This document shows, one piece after another, positions 8,884 to 17,914 of a stretch of 64,000 bases of DNA. The stretch is from assembly GCA_003148945.1 (NCBI GenBank), contig QGGY01000003.1, forward strand, positions 248,001-312,000, given 5' to 3'. Position 1 is the first letter of the stretch. Each line of letters opens with the position of its first letter. Position numbers and translations under genes: made by a program. The stretch is from Murimonas intestini. GTDB taxonomy: Bacteria > Bacillota > Clostridia > Lachnospirales > Lachnospiraceae. The notes under the pieces were generated by a model. It was not told where the DNA came from and did no database searches. It saw only the letters and a list, made by a program, of their open reading frames with translations.

Positions 8884-11085
8884 ATGCAGGAGAGAGCAGA
8901 GAGTATAATTAATATTACAGATAAAGGCAGAGCCTCTGTATTACATTCCATGAGTGGAAAAGACAGCAGGGGAAATTTATATGAAGCTGATAATGTCAGC
9001 TTTATAAAAAACGGGAAGCGTTTTATTCCTGTAATGGGAGAATATCATTTTTCAAGGTATGAGCCTGAAGGCTGGAAAGAGGAATTGCTCAAGATGAAGG
9101 CCGGAGGGGTGAACATTGTTTCAACCTATGTTTTTTGGATCCATCATGAGGAAAAGGAGGGGGTCTGGGACTTTGAGGGATGCAGAAACCTGAGAGCTTT
9201 CCTGTTTGCCTGCAAAGAGACAGGGATGTCCGTATGGCTGCGCATCGGTCCGTGGGTCCATGGTGAATGCAGGAACGGAGGTTTTCCCGACTGGCTTGTC
9301 AGGGACACATCTCCTGTCAGGATAGATGACCCCATTTATCTGGAGAGGGTAAGGCGGTTTTGGGAAAAGACGGCGGAGCAGGCAGAAGGAATGATGTGCA
9401 AAGATGGAGGGCCCATCTTGGGTATCCAGCTGGAAAATGAATATGGCCATTGCGGAGGCCAGATCAGCTGCAGTGCGGGTATGGCCCATATGCGTACCCT
9501 GAAGAAAATGGCGAGGGAGACAGGTTTTGTGGTGCCTTATTATACGGCTACAGGGTGGGGGGAAGCTTATGTGCCGGATGATGAGATGCTCCCTGTATTA
9601 GGCTGTTATGCAGATGCGCCGTGGGCCGGGCATGTGGAGGAGATGCCTGCAAATGCTAATTTTCTTTTTACTTCCTATAAAAAAGATGAGAACATCGGTT
9701 CAGACTGGAAGAAGAATGAGGAGAGCAAATCTACCTTTGATCTGAAAAAATGTCCTTATCTGACAGCAGAGCTGGGAGCCGGACTGCAGGTAACCAGCCA
9801 CAGGAGGACATATCCCTGGCCGGAAGATATTGAGGCCCAGGCTTTGTGCGTGCTGGGGAGCGGTGCAAATATGCTGGGATACTACATGTATCACGGAGGA
9901 ATTAATCCGGACGGAAAATACAGTACCCTGCAGGAATCCAGAGCTACAGGATACAGCAATGACCTGCCCGTAAAGAGTTATGACTGCCAGACCTGTATCC
10001 GGGAATCAGGGGAGATAAATAAAAGCTACGGAAGACTGAAAAAAATGCATCTTCTGCTGGACTCTTTTGGAGAAATTCTGGCCGGGGCTGACGCTTATTT
10101 TCCGGAAGAGCAGCCGGAGGCGGCGGAGGACTGCCATACACTGCGGGTCTGTGCGAGAGTAAACCATAAGGCGGGAGCCGGTTTCCTTTTTATTAATAAC
10201 CATCAGAGAAAAAGGCATATGGATGATCATGAGGACTGCAATATCCGGCTGATCCTGGATGGAAAGGAAATAATACTGCATCATATTACAGTAAAGGACC
10301 ACGACTGCGGGATTATACCATTCCTCCTTCCGAAAAATGACAGTGAGGACAGTCCGGCAGAAAGAGAGGCAGTATCCCTTCTGCCTTATGAAACGAATGC
10401 ATTCCTTTTATGCAGAATAAAAGACAGGCTGTTTTTCTATACTGACCTGGAGAAGACCTGGTTTTTACCGGAAACCGGGAGGGCAGGCCATGTAGTTCTC
10501 ACCAGCGGACAGGCAGAACGGGCATTCATGTTTGGGGATAAGTTATATATAACAGAGAGGGCAGACAGCTGTATAGTCTCTGAGAACGGGCATTTATACC
10601 TGATAACTAAAGCAGAGCAGGAGATGATCACGGTTTACGGAGAATGCGGGGAGCCTGAACAGATACAGGTAAAGAACAATAAAATAGAGATCCCTGTTAA
10701 AATAGAGAGGCTGGAACAGGACAAAGAGGCAGGCAGCAGTTTGGAATATGTGGATTACCTGGTAAAAATTGATAAAGATCAGAACATATCCCCCTGGCAG
10801 CTGTATCTGGAAGCTGACTATCTGGGGGACAGGGCAGAGGTTTACATAGATGGCAGATTGGTGGATGACTGGTTTACTACAGGAGAAAAATGGCATATAT
10901 CCTTGAAACGTTTTGGCTATCCTGAAGTGATGACCCTCCGCATATATCCCAGTAATAAAACACTCCCAAATCCGTATGGAAACAAGGTATATTATGACCT
11001 TCCGGTGAGAGAAGGGTGTGAGATAATGGAAGTCAAAGTACTGCCGGAATATAAATCAGAAATTATTTTACATATTTTCCGATAA
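8884..11085 (+). CDS. GH35 family beta-galactosidase
   Basis: Predicted intracellular exo-acting beta-galactosidase. The 733-aa protein has a TIM-barrel catalytic domain (about 36-370) with the GH35 signatures GEYHFSRYEP, RIGPWVHGEC and IQLENEYG. E186 of ENEYG is the expected acid/base, and E296 of YLTAELGAG is the likely nucleophile. The C-terminal part (about 400-733) forms beta-rich domains. There is no signal peptide. AAGGAGA at 8869 precedes the ATG. It is the first gene of a six-gene run with GH127 and GH29, suggesting side-chain trimming of galactose-, arabinose- and fucose-bearing plant oligosaccharides. Exact substrate is unknown. Confidence 0.9.
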   Translation: MQERAESIINITDKGRASVLHSMSGKDSRGNLYEADNVSFIKNGKRFIPVMGEYHFSRYEPEGWKEELLKMKAGGVNIVSTYVFWIHHEEKEGVWDFEGCRNLRAFLFACKETGMSVWLRIGPWVHGECRNGGFPDWLVRDTSPVRIDDPIYLERVRRFWEKTAEQAEGMMCKDGGPILGIQLENEYGHCGGQISCSAGMAHMRTLKKMARETGFVVPYYTATGWGEAYVPDDEMLPVLGCYADAPWAGHVEEMPANANFLFTSYKKDENIGSDWKKNEESKSTFDLKKCPYLTAELGAGLQVTSHRRTYPWPEDIEAQALCVLGSGANMLGYYMYHGGINPDGKYSTLQESRATGYSNDLPVKSYDCQTCIRESGEINKSYGRLKKMHLLLDSFGEILAGADAYFPEEQPEAAEDCHTLRVCARVNHKAGAGFLFINNHQRKRHMDDHEDCNIRLILDGKEIILHHITVKDHDCGIIPFLLPKNDSEDSPAEREAVSLLPYETNAFLLCRIKDRLFFYTDLEKTWFLPETGRAGHVVLTSGQAERAFMFGDKLYITERADSCIVSENGHLYLITKAEQEMITVYGECGEPEQIQVKNNKIEIPVKIERLEQDKEAGSSLEYVDYLVKIDKDQNISPWQLYLEADYLGDRAEVYIDGRLVDDWFTTGEKWHISLKRFGYPEVMTLRIYPSNKTLPNPYGNKVYYDLPVREGCEIMEVKVLPEYKSEIILHIFR

Positions 11086-11150
11086 ATTCTGCATGGTATA
11101 AGCCTCAGGTTTTTTATAATATAGTGAAAGAAAGGAAGGCAGGAAAGAAT

Positions 11151-11822
11151 ATGAAGATAGCATTAGTATATACAAGTACGACACCGGAACTGACAGAACT
11201 TGTTGAGAGGGAAGTTAAGAAAAATATCGGGGAGGAGGCCGGGATCATAAGCCTTCAGGACCCTTCTATACTGGCTGAGGTCAGGGAGGCAGGATATGTG
11301 ACAAAGACAGCCGCAGCCAGACTGATCGGTATGTTTATGGATGCTGTGGCACAGGGGGCTGACGCTGTTCTTAATATATGTTCATCAGTAGGCGAAGCGG
11401 CTGACTGTGTGCAGGAGGCTGCAGCTTATATTGGTGTTCCCATAGTGCGCATTGATGAAGAGATGTGCAGGGAGGCAGCAAGAAGGGGGACAAGGATAGC
11501 AGTGCTGGCGACTCTTCCCACTACACTGGAGCCCACAAAGAATACCATCAAAAGGGTGGCCAGATCCATGGACAGGCATGTAGAGATCGTGGAAGGGCTG
11601 ATAGACGGGGCTTTTGGGCTTGATCAGGAGCAGTTTAGGACACTTCTTATTGCCAAGGCAGAGGAAGTAAAGGCATATGCGGATGTGATCGTGCTGGCAC
11701 AAGGGTCCATGGCTTATGTGGAAAAAGATATTCAGGAGGCCTGCGGCATATTGACGCTTTCCAGCCCCCGTTTCGGGGCGGTGGAACTTAAAAAGGCTCT
11801 TGAAGAGAAGGGAGTGATGTAA
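11151..11822 (+). CDS. Aspartate/glutamate racemase superfamily protein
   Basis: The 223-aa protein belongs to the Asp/Glu/hydantoin racemase fold. It starts MKIALVYTST, with AGGAAAG just upstream; an in-frame GTG at 11124 is less likely. The first catalytic cysteine is present (C77 in LNICSSVGEA). The second is not obvious: the expected place reads AQGSM (183-187) with Ser rather than Cys. It may therefore not be a classical two-base racemase and could be an isomerase or decarboxylase-like member. It lies between GH35 and GH127 and upstream of a DUF1537 kinase and a BKACE enzyme, so it may act on a sugar acid released from the glycoside. That role is inference. Confidence 0.82.
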   Translation: MKIALVYTSTTPELTELVEREVKKNIGEEAGIISLQDPSILAEVREAGYVTKTAAARLIGMFMDAVAQGADAVLNICSSVGEAADCVQEAAAYIGVPIVRIDEEMCREAARRGTRIAVLATLPTTLEPTKNTIKRVARSMDRHVEIVEGLIDGAFGLDQEQFRTLLIAKAEEVKAYADVIVLAQGSMAYVEKDIQEACGILTLSSPRFGAVELKKALEEKGVM

Positions 11823-11825
11823 ACC

Positions 11826-13796
11826 GTGTTGACAGATACAAAAAAATCCCCGTATGCCAGACTGTATTCCCTTCCCTGTGAAGATATATCCTGGACAGGC
11901 GGGATCTATAAAGAACGGTTTGACACATGTGCAGAGGTGACGGTACCCCACCTGCAGAAGATGTTTGAAAGCGCTGACATCAGCCATGTGGTAGAGAATT
12001 TCAGGATAGCTGCAGGGGAGTCCGAAGGAGAATTTGACGGGACCGTATTCGGTGACGGCGATTTTTATAAATGGATGGAAGCTGCCATGTACACAGCTGT
12101 CAAGAAGGGCAGCCGGGAAATGACAGAACAGCTGGAAAAATATGTGGAACTGATCGGAAGGGCCCAGCTGGAAGACGGCTATATATCCACCAAGCAGATC
12201 ATTGGAGAGAAAAACGGGACAGGCGCGGGACGTCTGGGGGATATCAATGACTTTGAGGTTTATAATTTCGGACATCTCTTTACAGCTGCCTGTCTGTATA
12301 AGAGGCTGACAGGACGGGACAGCTTCCTGAAGATTGCCGGAAAAGCTGCGGGATACCTGGAAAATCTGTATGAGGAGGCTGAGAGGACAAAAGAGGTCCA
12401 GACAGCGGTGTGCCCTTCACATTACATGGGGCTCATAGAAATGTACAGGACCACGGGTGAGCAGCGTTATCTGGAGCTGGCCCGGACAGCCATAAGACTC
12501 AGGGACAGCGTGGAGAATGGGCTGGATGATAACCAGGACAGGATTCCTGTAAAAGAGCACGAAAAGATCGTGGGGCATGCAGTGAGGGCGAATTACCTCT
12601 ATGCGGGGCTGGCAGACCTCTGCATGGAGGAGGATGATGGAGAATACAGGGAAGTCCTTCACAAAGTCTGGAAAAGCCTTGTGACTCAGAAAATGTACAT
12701 AACAGGCGGCTGCGGCGCTCTCTACAACGGGGCATCACCCTATGGGAATTTCTTCGTGCATCAGATCGTACACCAGGCCTATGGATATGAATACCAGCTG
12801 CCAAATGTGACAGCCTATAATGAAACATGTGCGTCTCTGGGAGGAGTGTTCTGGGCCTGGAGGATGTTCTGCATGGAAGGAAAGGCAGAGTACGTGGATG
12901 TGATGGAGCGCATGATGCTGAATGTAAATCTGGCGGGCATCAGCCTGGACGGGCGCAGATTCTTCTATGAAAATATGCTGCGCAGGGCAAAGGAGCTGCC
13001 TTATGAGCTTTTCTGGGGACAGGAGAGAGCATCTTATATCTTAAGCTACTGTTGTCCTCCCAACCTGGCCAGAACCATAGCTGAGTCATCAGAATATGCA
13101 TATGCCCTGGATGAAGAGGGCGTATGGATGGGGCTTTACGGGGAAAATACCGCCCATATACAGCTAAAGAGCGGGACACGCTTTACACTCAGCCAGAAGA
13201 CAGACTATCCATGGGAGGGCAGGATTGCCTTTGAGATAGAGGATGTACAGGATTTTCATCCATTTACACTTCATCTGCGGATTCCAGGATGGGTAAGAAG
13301 AGGAAAACTGGCCCTGGGAGAAATAAAAAAGGAGATATCCAGGAAGGAGGCCGGGACATACATAGATGTCAGGATTGAAAAGCCGGACCCTGCATGTGTC
13401 CTTCTGGAGCTGGATATGCCTGCAAGGCTCACCTGCGGCCATGCCCTGATCGAAGAAGACAATGGCCATGTGGCAGTTGAGAGAGGGCCGCTGGTATACT
13501 GCCTGGAATCATGTGATGTGCATGAGGCCGGTTCATTGGCGGAGCTGGTGATACCATCTGACGCAGAATTTGAGACAGAAGATATTCTGATCGAAGGGCG
13601 CAGCATACGTTCGCTGAATTCTGTATTCCTGAAACTGAAGCAGAGGGAATATGACGAGGATGCCCTGTATCAGGATTTCCTGTTTGACGGGTATGACAAA
13701 GTCAGGGTTAAGCTGATACCGTATTTTGCGTGGGATAACAGAGGAAGAGGCGAGATGATGGTCTGGATGCCTGTTTCCTGCAGGCAGGAGGCATAG
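11826..13796 (+). CDS. GH127-family beta-L-arabinofuranosidase-like protein (DUF1680)
   Basis: Members of this family are cysteine glycosidases that use a zinc-bound thiolate to release beta-L-arabinofuranose. The 656-aa protein has the (alpha/alpha)6 barrel signatures and the zinc/catalytic set E333, C335 (AYNETCASLGG), C409 and C410 (SYCCPPN), matching E338, C340, C417 and C418 of the characterised HypBA1. The C-terminal part is beta-sandwich. It starts at a GTG 3 bp after the racemase-like gene, with AAGGGAG at about 11808, and its stop abuts the next start. There is no signal peptide, so it acts on imported oligosaccharide. Exact sugar specificity in this broad family is uncertain. Confidence 0.88.
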   Translation: MLTDTKKSPYARLYSLPCEDISWTGGIYKERFDTCAEVTVPHLQKMFESADISHVVENFRIAAGESEGEFDGTVFGDGDFYKWMEAAMYTAVKKGSREMTEQLEKYVELIGRAQLEDGYISTKQIIGEKNGTGAGRLGDINDFEVYNFGHLFTAACLYKRLTGRDSFLKIAGKAAGYLENLYEEAERTKEVQTAVCPSHYMGLIEMYRTTGEQRYLELARTAIRLRDSVENGLDDNQDRIPVKEHEKIVGHAVRANYLYAGLADLCMEEDDGEYREVLHKVWKSLVTQKMYITGGCGALYNGASPYGNFFVHQIVHQAYGYEYQLPNVTAYNETCASLGGVFWAWRMFCMEGKAEYVDVMERMMLNVNLAGISLDGRRFFYENMLRRAKELPYELFWGQERASYILSYCCPPNLARTIAESSEYAYALDEEGVWMGLYGENTAHIQLKSGTRFTLSQKTDYPWEGRIAFEIEDVQDFHPFTLHLRIPGWVRRGKLALGEIKKEISRKEAGTYIDVRIEKPDPACVLLELDMPARLTCGHALIEEDNGHVAVERGPLVYCLESCDVHEAGSLAELVIPSDAEFETEDILIEGRSIRSLNSVFLKLKQREYDEDALYQDFLFDGYDKVRVKLIPYFAWDNRGRGEMMVWMPVSCRQEA

Positions 13797-15287
13797 ATGG
13801 AAAAATACAGACAGATAGATGCCAAAGCGCTGGAAGACAGAGGAAGGCCTGACGGGGCGGCCGCCAGAAGGATATTCCAGGCTGAATACACGGGTTTTAG
13901 CAAAAAGATCATTGTGCTGGACGACGACCCCACGGGAACGCAGACGGTCCATGATGTTTCTGTATACACTGACTGGAGTTATGAGAGCATACTGGAGGGC
14001 TTCTGCGAAGATAGAAATATGTTTTTCCTGCTGACTAATTCCAGAAGCTTTTCAGAAGAAAAAACAAAGCAGGTGCACCGGGAGATAGGAGAACGTATAG
14101 TCAGGGCATCCAGGGAGACAAAGAAGGATTTTCTTGTGATCTCAAGGGGGGACTCGACCCTCAGAGGTCATTATCCTCTGGAGATGGAAGTGCTGGGAGA
14201 GGCACTGAAAGAATATGACGGGCGGATGCCGGATGGGGAGATACTTTGTCCGTTTTTTAAAGAAGGCGGGCGGTATACCATAGACAGTGTCCATTACGTA
14301 CAGGAGAAGGGAAAGCTTATCCCTGCAGCACAGACAGAATTTGCCGGGGATGCCACTTTTGGGTACAGTCATTCTGAACTGGGAGAGTATGTGGAAGAAA
14401 AGAGCCGGGGCAGGAAGAAATCACAGGACTGTATACGTATTACCCTGGATATGCTCCGGGGACCAGATCTTGAAGTGCCGTCAGAGAAGCTGCTGGAAGC
14501 CGGAGGATTCTCCACTGTGCTGGTGGACGCCGTCTGTTATGAAGATGTGGAAATATTCTGCGCAGCTCTTTTGAAGGCATTGAAAGCCGGTAAGCGGTTC
14601 CTGATAAGAAGCGCGGCAGCCGTGCCGAAGGTTCTGGGGAATATAGCTGATAAACCTCTTCTGGGGCGGGAAGAGCTAATCAAACCGGGAAGCGTCACAG
14701 CAGGTGGTACCATCACAGATGCAGCCAGTGTACCGGGAGGGATCGTACTGGCAGGTTCCCATGTGAAGAAGACTACTGTCCAGCTGGAGAGGCTGCGCGA
14801 AGCTGACTGCCCATTGTCATTTCTGGAATTCAATGTGAATACTTGTTTTCAGGAGGAAGGGCTATCAGCCGAGGCAGACCGCATTACAGACAGAGCAAGT
14901 GAGGAAATGAAGAAGGGCAACACGGCAGTCGTATATACAAGCAGGGAACTGTTTGCCCCGGCGGGTTATTCTAAGGAAGAACTGCTGAAGGCCTCTGTGA
15001 GGATATCAGATGCTGTGACAAGTGTGATCCAAAAGCTCACTGTCAGGCCCAGGTTCATAATCGCAAAAGGCGGGATCACGTCAAGTGATGTGGCTGTAAA
15101 GGCGCTGGCAATAAAAAAAGCTGTTGTCATGGGGCAGATACAGCCGGGAATACCTGTCTGGATGACTGGAAGCGAAAGCAAATTTCCGGGAATGCCCTAT
15201 GTGATCTTTCCGGGAAACGTAGGCGGCGAAGACACACTGAAAAAAGTGGTGGAGACTCTCTCACGGGACAGTGAAGAGCAACAATAA
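13797..15287 (+). CDS. DUF1537 four-carbon acid sugar kinase (OtnK/DtnK-like)
   Basis: DUF1537 proteins are ATP-dependent kinases of four-carbon sugar acids such as erythronate, threonate or 2-oxotetronate. The 496-aa protein has the substrate-domain motif LDDDPTGTQT (41-50) and a C-terminal nucleotide-binding domain with AKGGITSSDVA and PGNVGGEDTL motifs. It starts on the base after the GH127 stop. Known kinases of this family usually sit beside a dehydrogenase and an aldolase or decarboxylase; here the partners are a racemase-like protein and a BKACE enzyme, with no dehydrogenase in the run, so the substrate may differ from the characterised ones. Confidence 0.87.
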   Translation: MEKYRQIDAKALEDRGRPDGAAARRIFQAEYTGFSKKIIVLDDDPTGTQTVHDVSVYTDWSYESILEGFCEDRNMFFLLTNSRSFSEEKTKQVHREIGERIVRASRETKKDFLVISRGDSTLRGHYPLEMEVLGEALKEYDGRMPDGEILCPFFKEGGRYTIDSVHYVQEKGKLIPAAQTEFAGDATFGYSHSELGEYVEEKSRGRKKSQDCIRITLDMLRGPDLEVPSEKLLEAGGFSTVLVDAVCYEDVEIFCAALLKALKAGKRFLIRSAAAVPKVLGNIADKPLLGREELIKPGSVTAGGTITDAASVPGGIVLAGSHVKKTTVQLERLREADCPLSFLEFNVNTCFQEEGLSAEADRITDRASEEMKKGNTAVVYTSRELFAPAGYSKEELLKASVRISDAVTSVIQKLTVRPRFIIAKGGITSSDVAVKALAIKKAVVMGQIQPGIPVWMTGSESKFPGMPYVIFPGNVGGEDTLKKVVETLSRDSEEQQ

Positions 15288-15327
15288 ACCGTCAAAGTAC
15301 GACAGGCAACGGAAAGAGAGGATGAAA

Positions 15328-16170
15328 ATGAAAAGCAATGATGAGAAAATGAGCCGGGAGTGCAGAAAGGTAATAATTTCACTGGCTCCTGTAGCAGCAG
15401 GAACACCCACAGATGTGGAAAAATTGGGAGAAGATGTGAGAAAGTCGTGGCAGGCAGGAGCAGCTATGTGCCATCTGCACTGCAGGAAACCGGATGGCAG
15501 CCTGACACCTGATACGGGCTTTCTGACAGAACAGTTTGAATATATAGCTGAGAATACAGATATGATCATCCAGGCATCTACAGGAGGCGTTTCTGATATG
15601 AACATTGAAGAGAGATGCCGTCCTCTGGATTACTGGAGGGTTGAAAGCGCTTCTCTGAACGGAGGGACAACAAACCTGGGAGAGGCAGTGTACATCAATT
15701 CATTTGAAGACATCCGCTATTGTGCCAGGGCCGTGTATGAACGCGGCATCATACCGGAAATAGAGGTATTTGATATTGGAATGATATACAATATTGAATA
15801 CACAAAAGGACAGGCGCCTTACCGGGAGCCGGTACTGTATAATCTGGTATTTGGCCATAAGGGTGGAATGCAGCCGGATATAGACTGCCTGTGCGCATTT
15901 CGTGGGGCAGTCCCACCGGGAGCGAAGTGGGGTGTGACACATTTTGGCAGAGACAACTGGGACTTTCTGGCAGCGGCTATCGCCATGGGGGCGAGTGTTG
16001 TAAGAATAGGATTTGAAGACAGCGCCTTTCTGGGGCCGGAAGAGACGGCAAAGCAGAATTACCAGCTGGTAGAGAGGCTTGTACGGCTCATCCGGGCCAT
16101 GGGCCTGGAAGCGGCCACACCCCGGGAAGCCAGAGAAATCATGGGTATACTGCCAAGAACTGAAAAGTAA
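15328..16170 (+). CDS. BKACE family beta-keto acid cleavage enzyme (DUF849)
   Basis: BKACE enzymes, typified by 3-keto-5-aminohexanoate cleavage enzyme (Kce), use a zinc ion to split beta-keto acids with acetyl-CoA, giving acetoacetate and a new acyl-CoA. The 280-aa protein contains the metal-binding H49-x-H51 (CHLHCRKPDGSLTPD) and the RIGFED motif carrying the conserved Glu. The ATG at 15328 is chosen because AGAGG at 15317-15321 is six bases away; an upstream GTG at 15271, overlapping the kinase gene, has no better site. It is co-directional with the DUF1537 kinase. The natural substrate is unknown. Confidence 0.88.
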   Translation: MKSNDEKMSRECRKVIISLAPVAAGTPTDVEKLGEDVRKSWQAGAAMCHLHCRKPDGSLTPDTGFLTEQFEYIAENTDMIIQASTGGVSDMNIEERCRPLDYWRVESASLNGGTTNLGEAVYINSFEDIRYCARAVYERGIIPEIEVFDIGMIYNIEYTKGQAPYREPVLYNLVFGHKGGMQPDIDCLCAFRGAVPPGAKWGVTHFGRDNWDFLAAAIAMGASVVRIGFEDSAFLGPEETAKQNYQLVERLVRLIRAMGLEAATPREAREIMGILPRTEK

Positions 16171-16214
16171 AGTCAGAGTGAACATAAAATAATTAGTATA
16201 TAAGGAGACTTCTC

Positions 16215-17684
16215 ATGAAGACATCAGAAAACAAAACTACAGCACCGGAGTGGGGCAGGGTTGTGCATGAAGCGCCCAAATGGTTCCGTGATGCCAAGTT
16301 CGGCCTCTTTTTCCACTGGGGCCCGTACAGCGTCCCGGCTTATCAGAATGAATGGTATTCCAGAAATATGTATACACAGGGACTGGAGCAGAATATCCAC
16401 CATGAGAAAACGTATGGCAGCCTCCATGATTTCGGGTATAAAGATTTCTATGACATGATGGACGGAAGCAAGTTTGACGCTGACGCCTGGGCGGATCTTG
16501 TTGTGCGCTCCGGGGCGCGCTATGCAGGGCCGGTGACAGAACATTGTGATAATTTCTCCATGTGGGACAGCCAGGTCAATCCTGTGAACAGTGTAAATTA
16601 CGGACCCCACAGGGATATCACGGGAGAATGCGCAGAAGCCTTCAGGAAACGCGGGATCAAGTTTTTGTCCACCTTCCACCACCAGTGGCTTTGGGGCTGG
16701 TTCATGTCTACTGACAATGAGGCAGATGTATATGATCCGGCAAATGAAAAATATTATGGACCGGCTCTGCCGCTTGAGACAAACCGCTATATTCCGTACA
16801 GGTATCCTGACGAAAAGTTCTGTAAAATGTGGAGGGAAAAGGTATTTGAGGTCATTGATAAATACCAGCCGGATGCCATATATTTTGACAGCCGTACATG
16901 TATCATTGACGAGGAAAGCCGTTTTTCAATAGCAGATTATTATTATAACAAGGCAGGACATACAGACGGGATCATCACCTACAAACAGGAAGACTTTCCG
17001 AAGGGCATCGGTGTATATGACATAGAGTGCGGGCGTTTTTCACAGGCAAAGCCTTATCCCTGGCAGTCAGATGACCGTCTGGAAGATAATATCACCTGGT
17101 GCATGGTACAGGAACCAAAGTATAAATCTGCCGCCAGGATCATACACCAGCTCTGCGATATTGTATCTAAAAACGGATGCCTGCTCCTGAATGCAGGGCC
17201 GTATGCGGACGGTTCATTCCATCCCGAAGCAGTAAAGGTTTTATATGAGATTGGGGACTGGCTGTCAGTGAACGGGGAAGCTATCTATGAGACACGTCCT
17301 TTCAGAGTAGCAGCCGAAGGGCCGACCGACGTGCAGGATGCCAATTACGATGTGGAAAAGATCCGGGAGCAGCTGGATAAAGGGGATGCAGCAGATGTGC
17401 ACAGCGATATCCTCACAAGCCTGGACTTCCGTTTCACTCAGAAAGACGGAACAGTCTATGGGATTGCCATGGGCTGGCCGGAGGATAATACACTGCGGAT
17501 CCGTACCCTGGGAAGAAAAGGGCCGGGGAAGCTTGTTCTGGATGAGAATTCCAGGCTTTCACTAGTGGGCAGCAGCAGCCCTGTCGTATGGAAGCAGGAA
17601 GATGAGGCTCTGGTTGTAGATCTGCCGGAGGACAGGCCATGTAAGCATGCATATACAGTTCGCATTGAAGGCGGGCATTTTTAA
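16215..17684 (+). CDS. GH29 family alpha-L-fucosidase
   Basis: Predicted retaining alpha-L-fucosidase acting in the cytosol. The 489-aa protein shows the GH29 features KFGLFFHWGPYSVPAY (28-43), YAGPVTEHCDNFSMWDS (103-119) and the nucleophile region DAIYFDSRT, where D225 is the likely nucleophile. The C-terminal ~100 residues form a beta-sandwich. No signal peptide is visible. AAGGAG at 16202-16207 precedes the ATG. It is 44 bp after the BKACE gene and is the last gene of the run. The common arrangement of the family suggests alpha-1,3/4-type or relaxed specificity, which cannot be settled here. Confidence 0.9.
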   Translation: MKTSENKTTAPEWGRVVHEAPKWFRDAKFGLFFHWGPYSVPAYQNEWYSRNMYTQGLEQNIHHEKTYGSLHDFGYKDFYDMMDGSKFDADAWADLVVRSGARYAGPVTEHCDNFSMWDSQVNPVNSVNYGPHRDITGECAEAFRKRGIKFLSTFHHQWLWGWFMSTDNEADVYDPANEKYYGPALPLETNRYIPYRYPDEKFCKMWREKVFEVIDKYQPDAIYFDSRTCIIDEESRFSIADYYYNKAGHTDGIITYKQEDFPKGIGVYDIECGRFSQAKPYPWQSDDRLEDNITWCMVQEPKYKSAARIIHQLCDIVSKNGCLLLNAGPYADGSFHPEAVKVLYEIGDWLSVNGEAIYETRPFRVAAEGPTDVQDANYDVEKIREQLDKGDAADVHSDILTSLDFRFTQKDGTVYGIAMGWPEDNTLRIRTLGRKGPGKLVLDENSRLSLVGSSSPVVWKQEDEALVVDLPEDRPCKHAYTVRIEGGHF

Positions 17685-17701
17685 AAATCATCACGGAAAA
17701 T

Positions 17702-17747
17702 AACAGGCAGGAAATATCCCTAAAGAGGTATTTCCTGCCTGTTTTGA
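17702..17747 (+). terminator. Rho-independent terminator after the GH29 gene
   Basis: AACAGGCAGGAAATA is followed after 12 bases by its exact complement and then TTTT. It closes the GH35-to-GH29 run 17 bp after the last stop. Confidence 0.92.
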
Positions 17748-17914
17748 CTAACTTCTATAGTTTGCAGGGACAAAAAGTATGGTTTGTGGGGATGCCAGCA
17801 CGTATATAAATGTTACATTGAGAGAAAAGATTAACTGTTCAATCTGACTGTACATTTACTTTCCAGTCTGCTGTATGGCCCCTGGACAGTTAAAAAAATA
17901 TTTGGAGGAAATGT

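Noticed and set aside
11385-12275. 296-codon minus-strand ORF
   Set aside because: Antisense shadow spanning the racemase-like and GH127 genes; no ribosome binding site or recognisable motif.
17833-17863. Further copy of the repeat family before the GH8 gene
   Set aside because: Only TAACTGTTCAATCTG resembles a repeat end; the interior does not match and the other end is absent.
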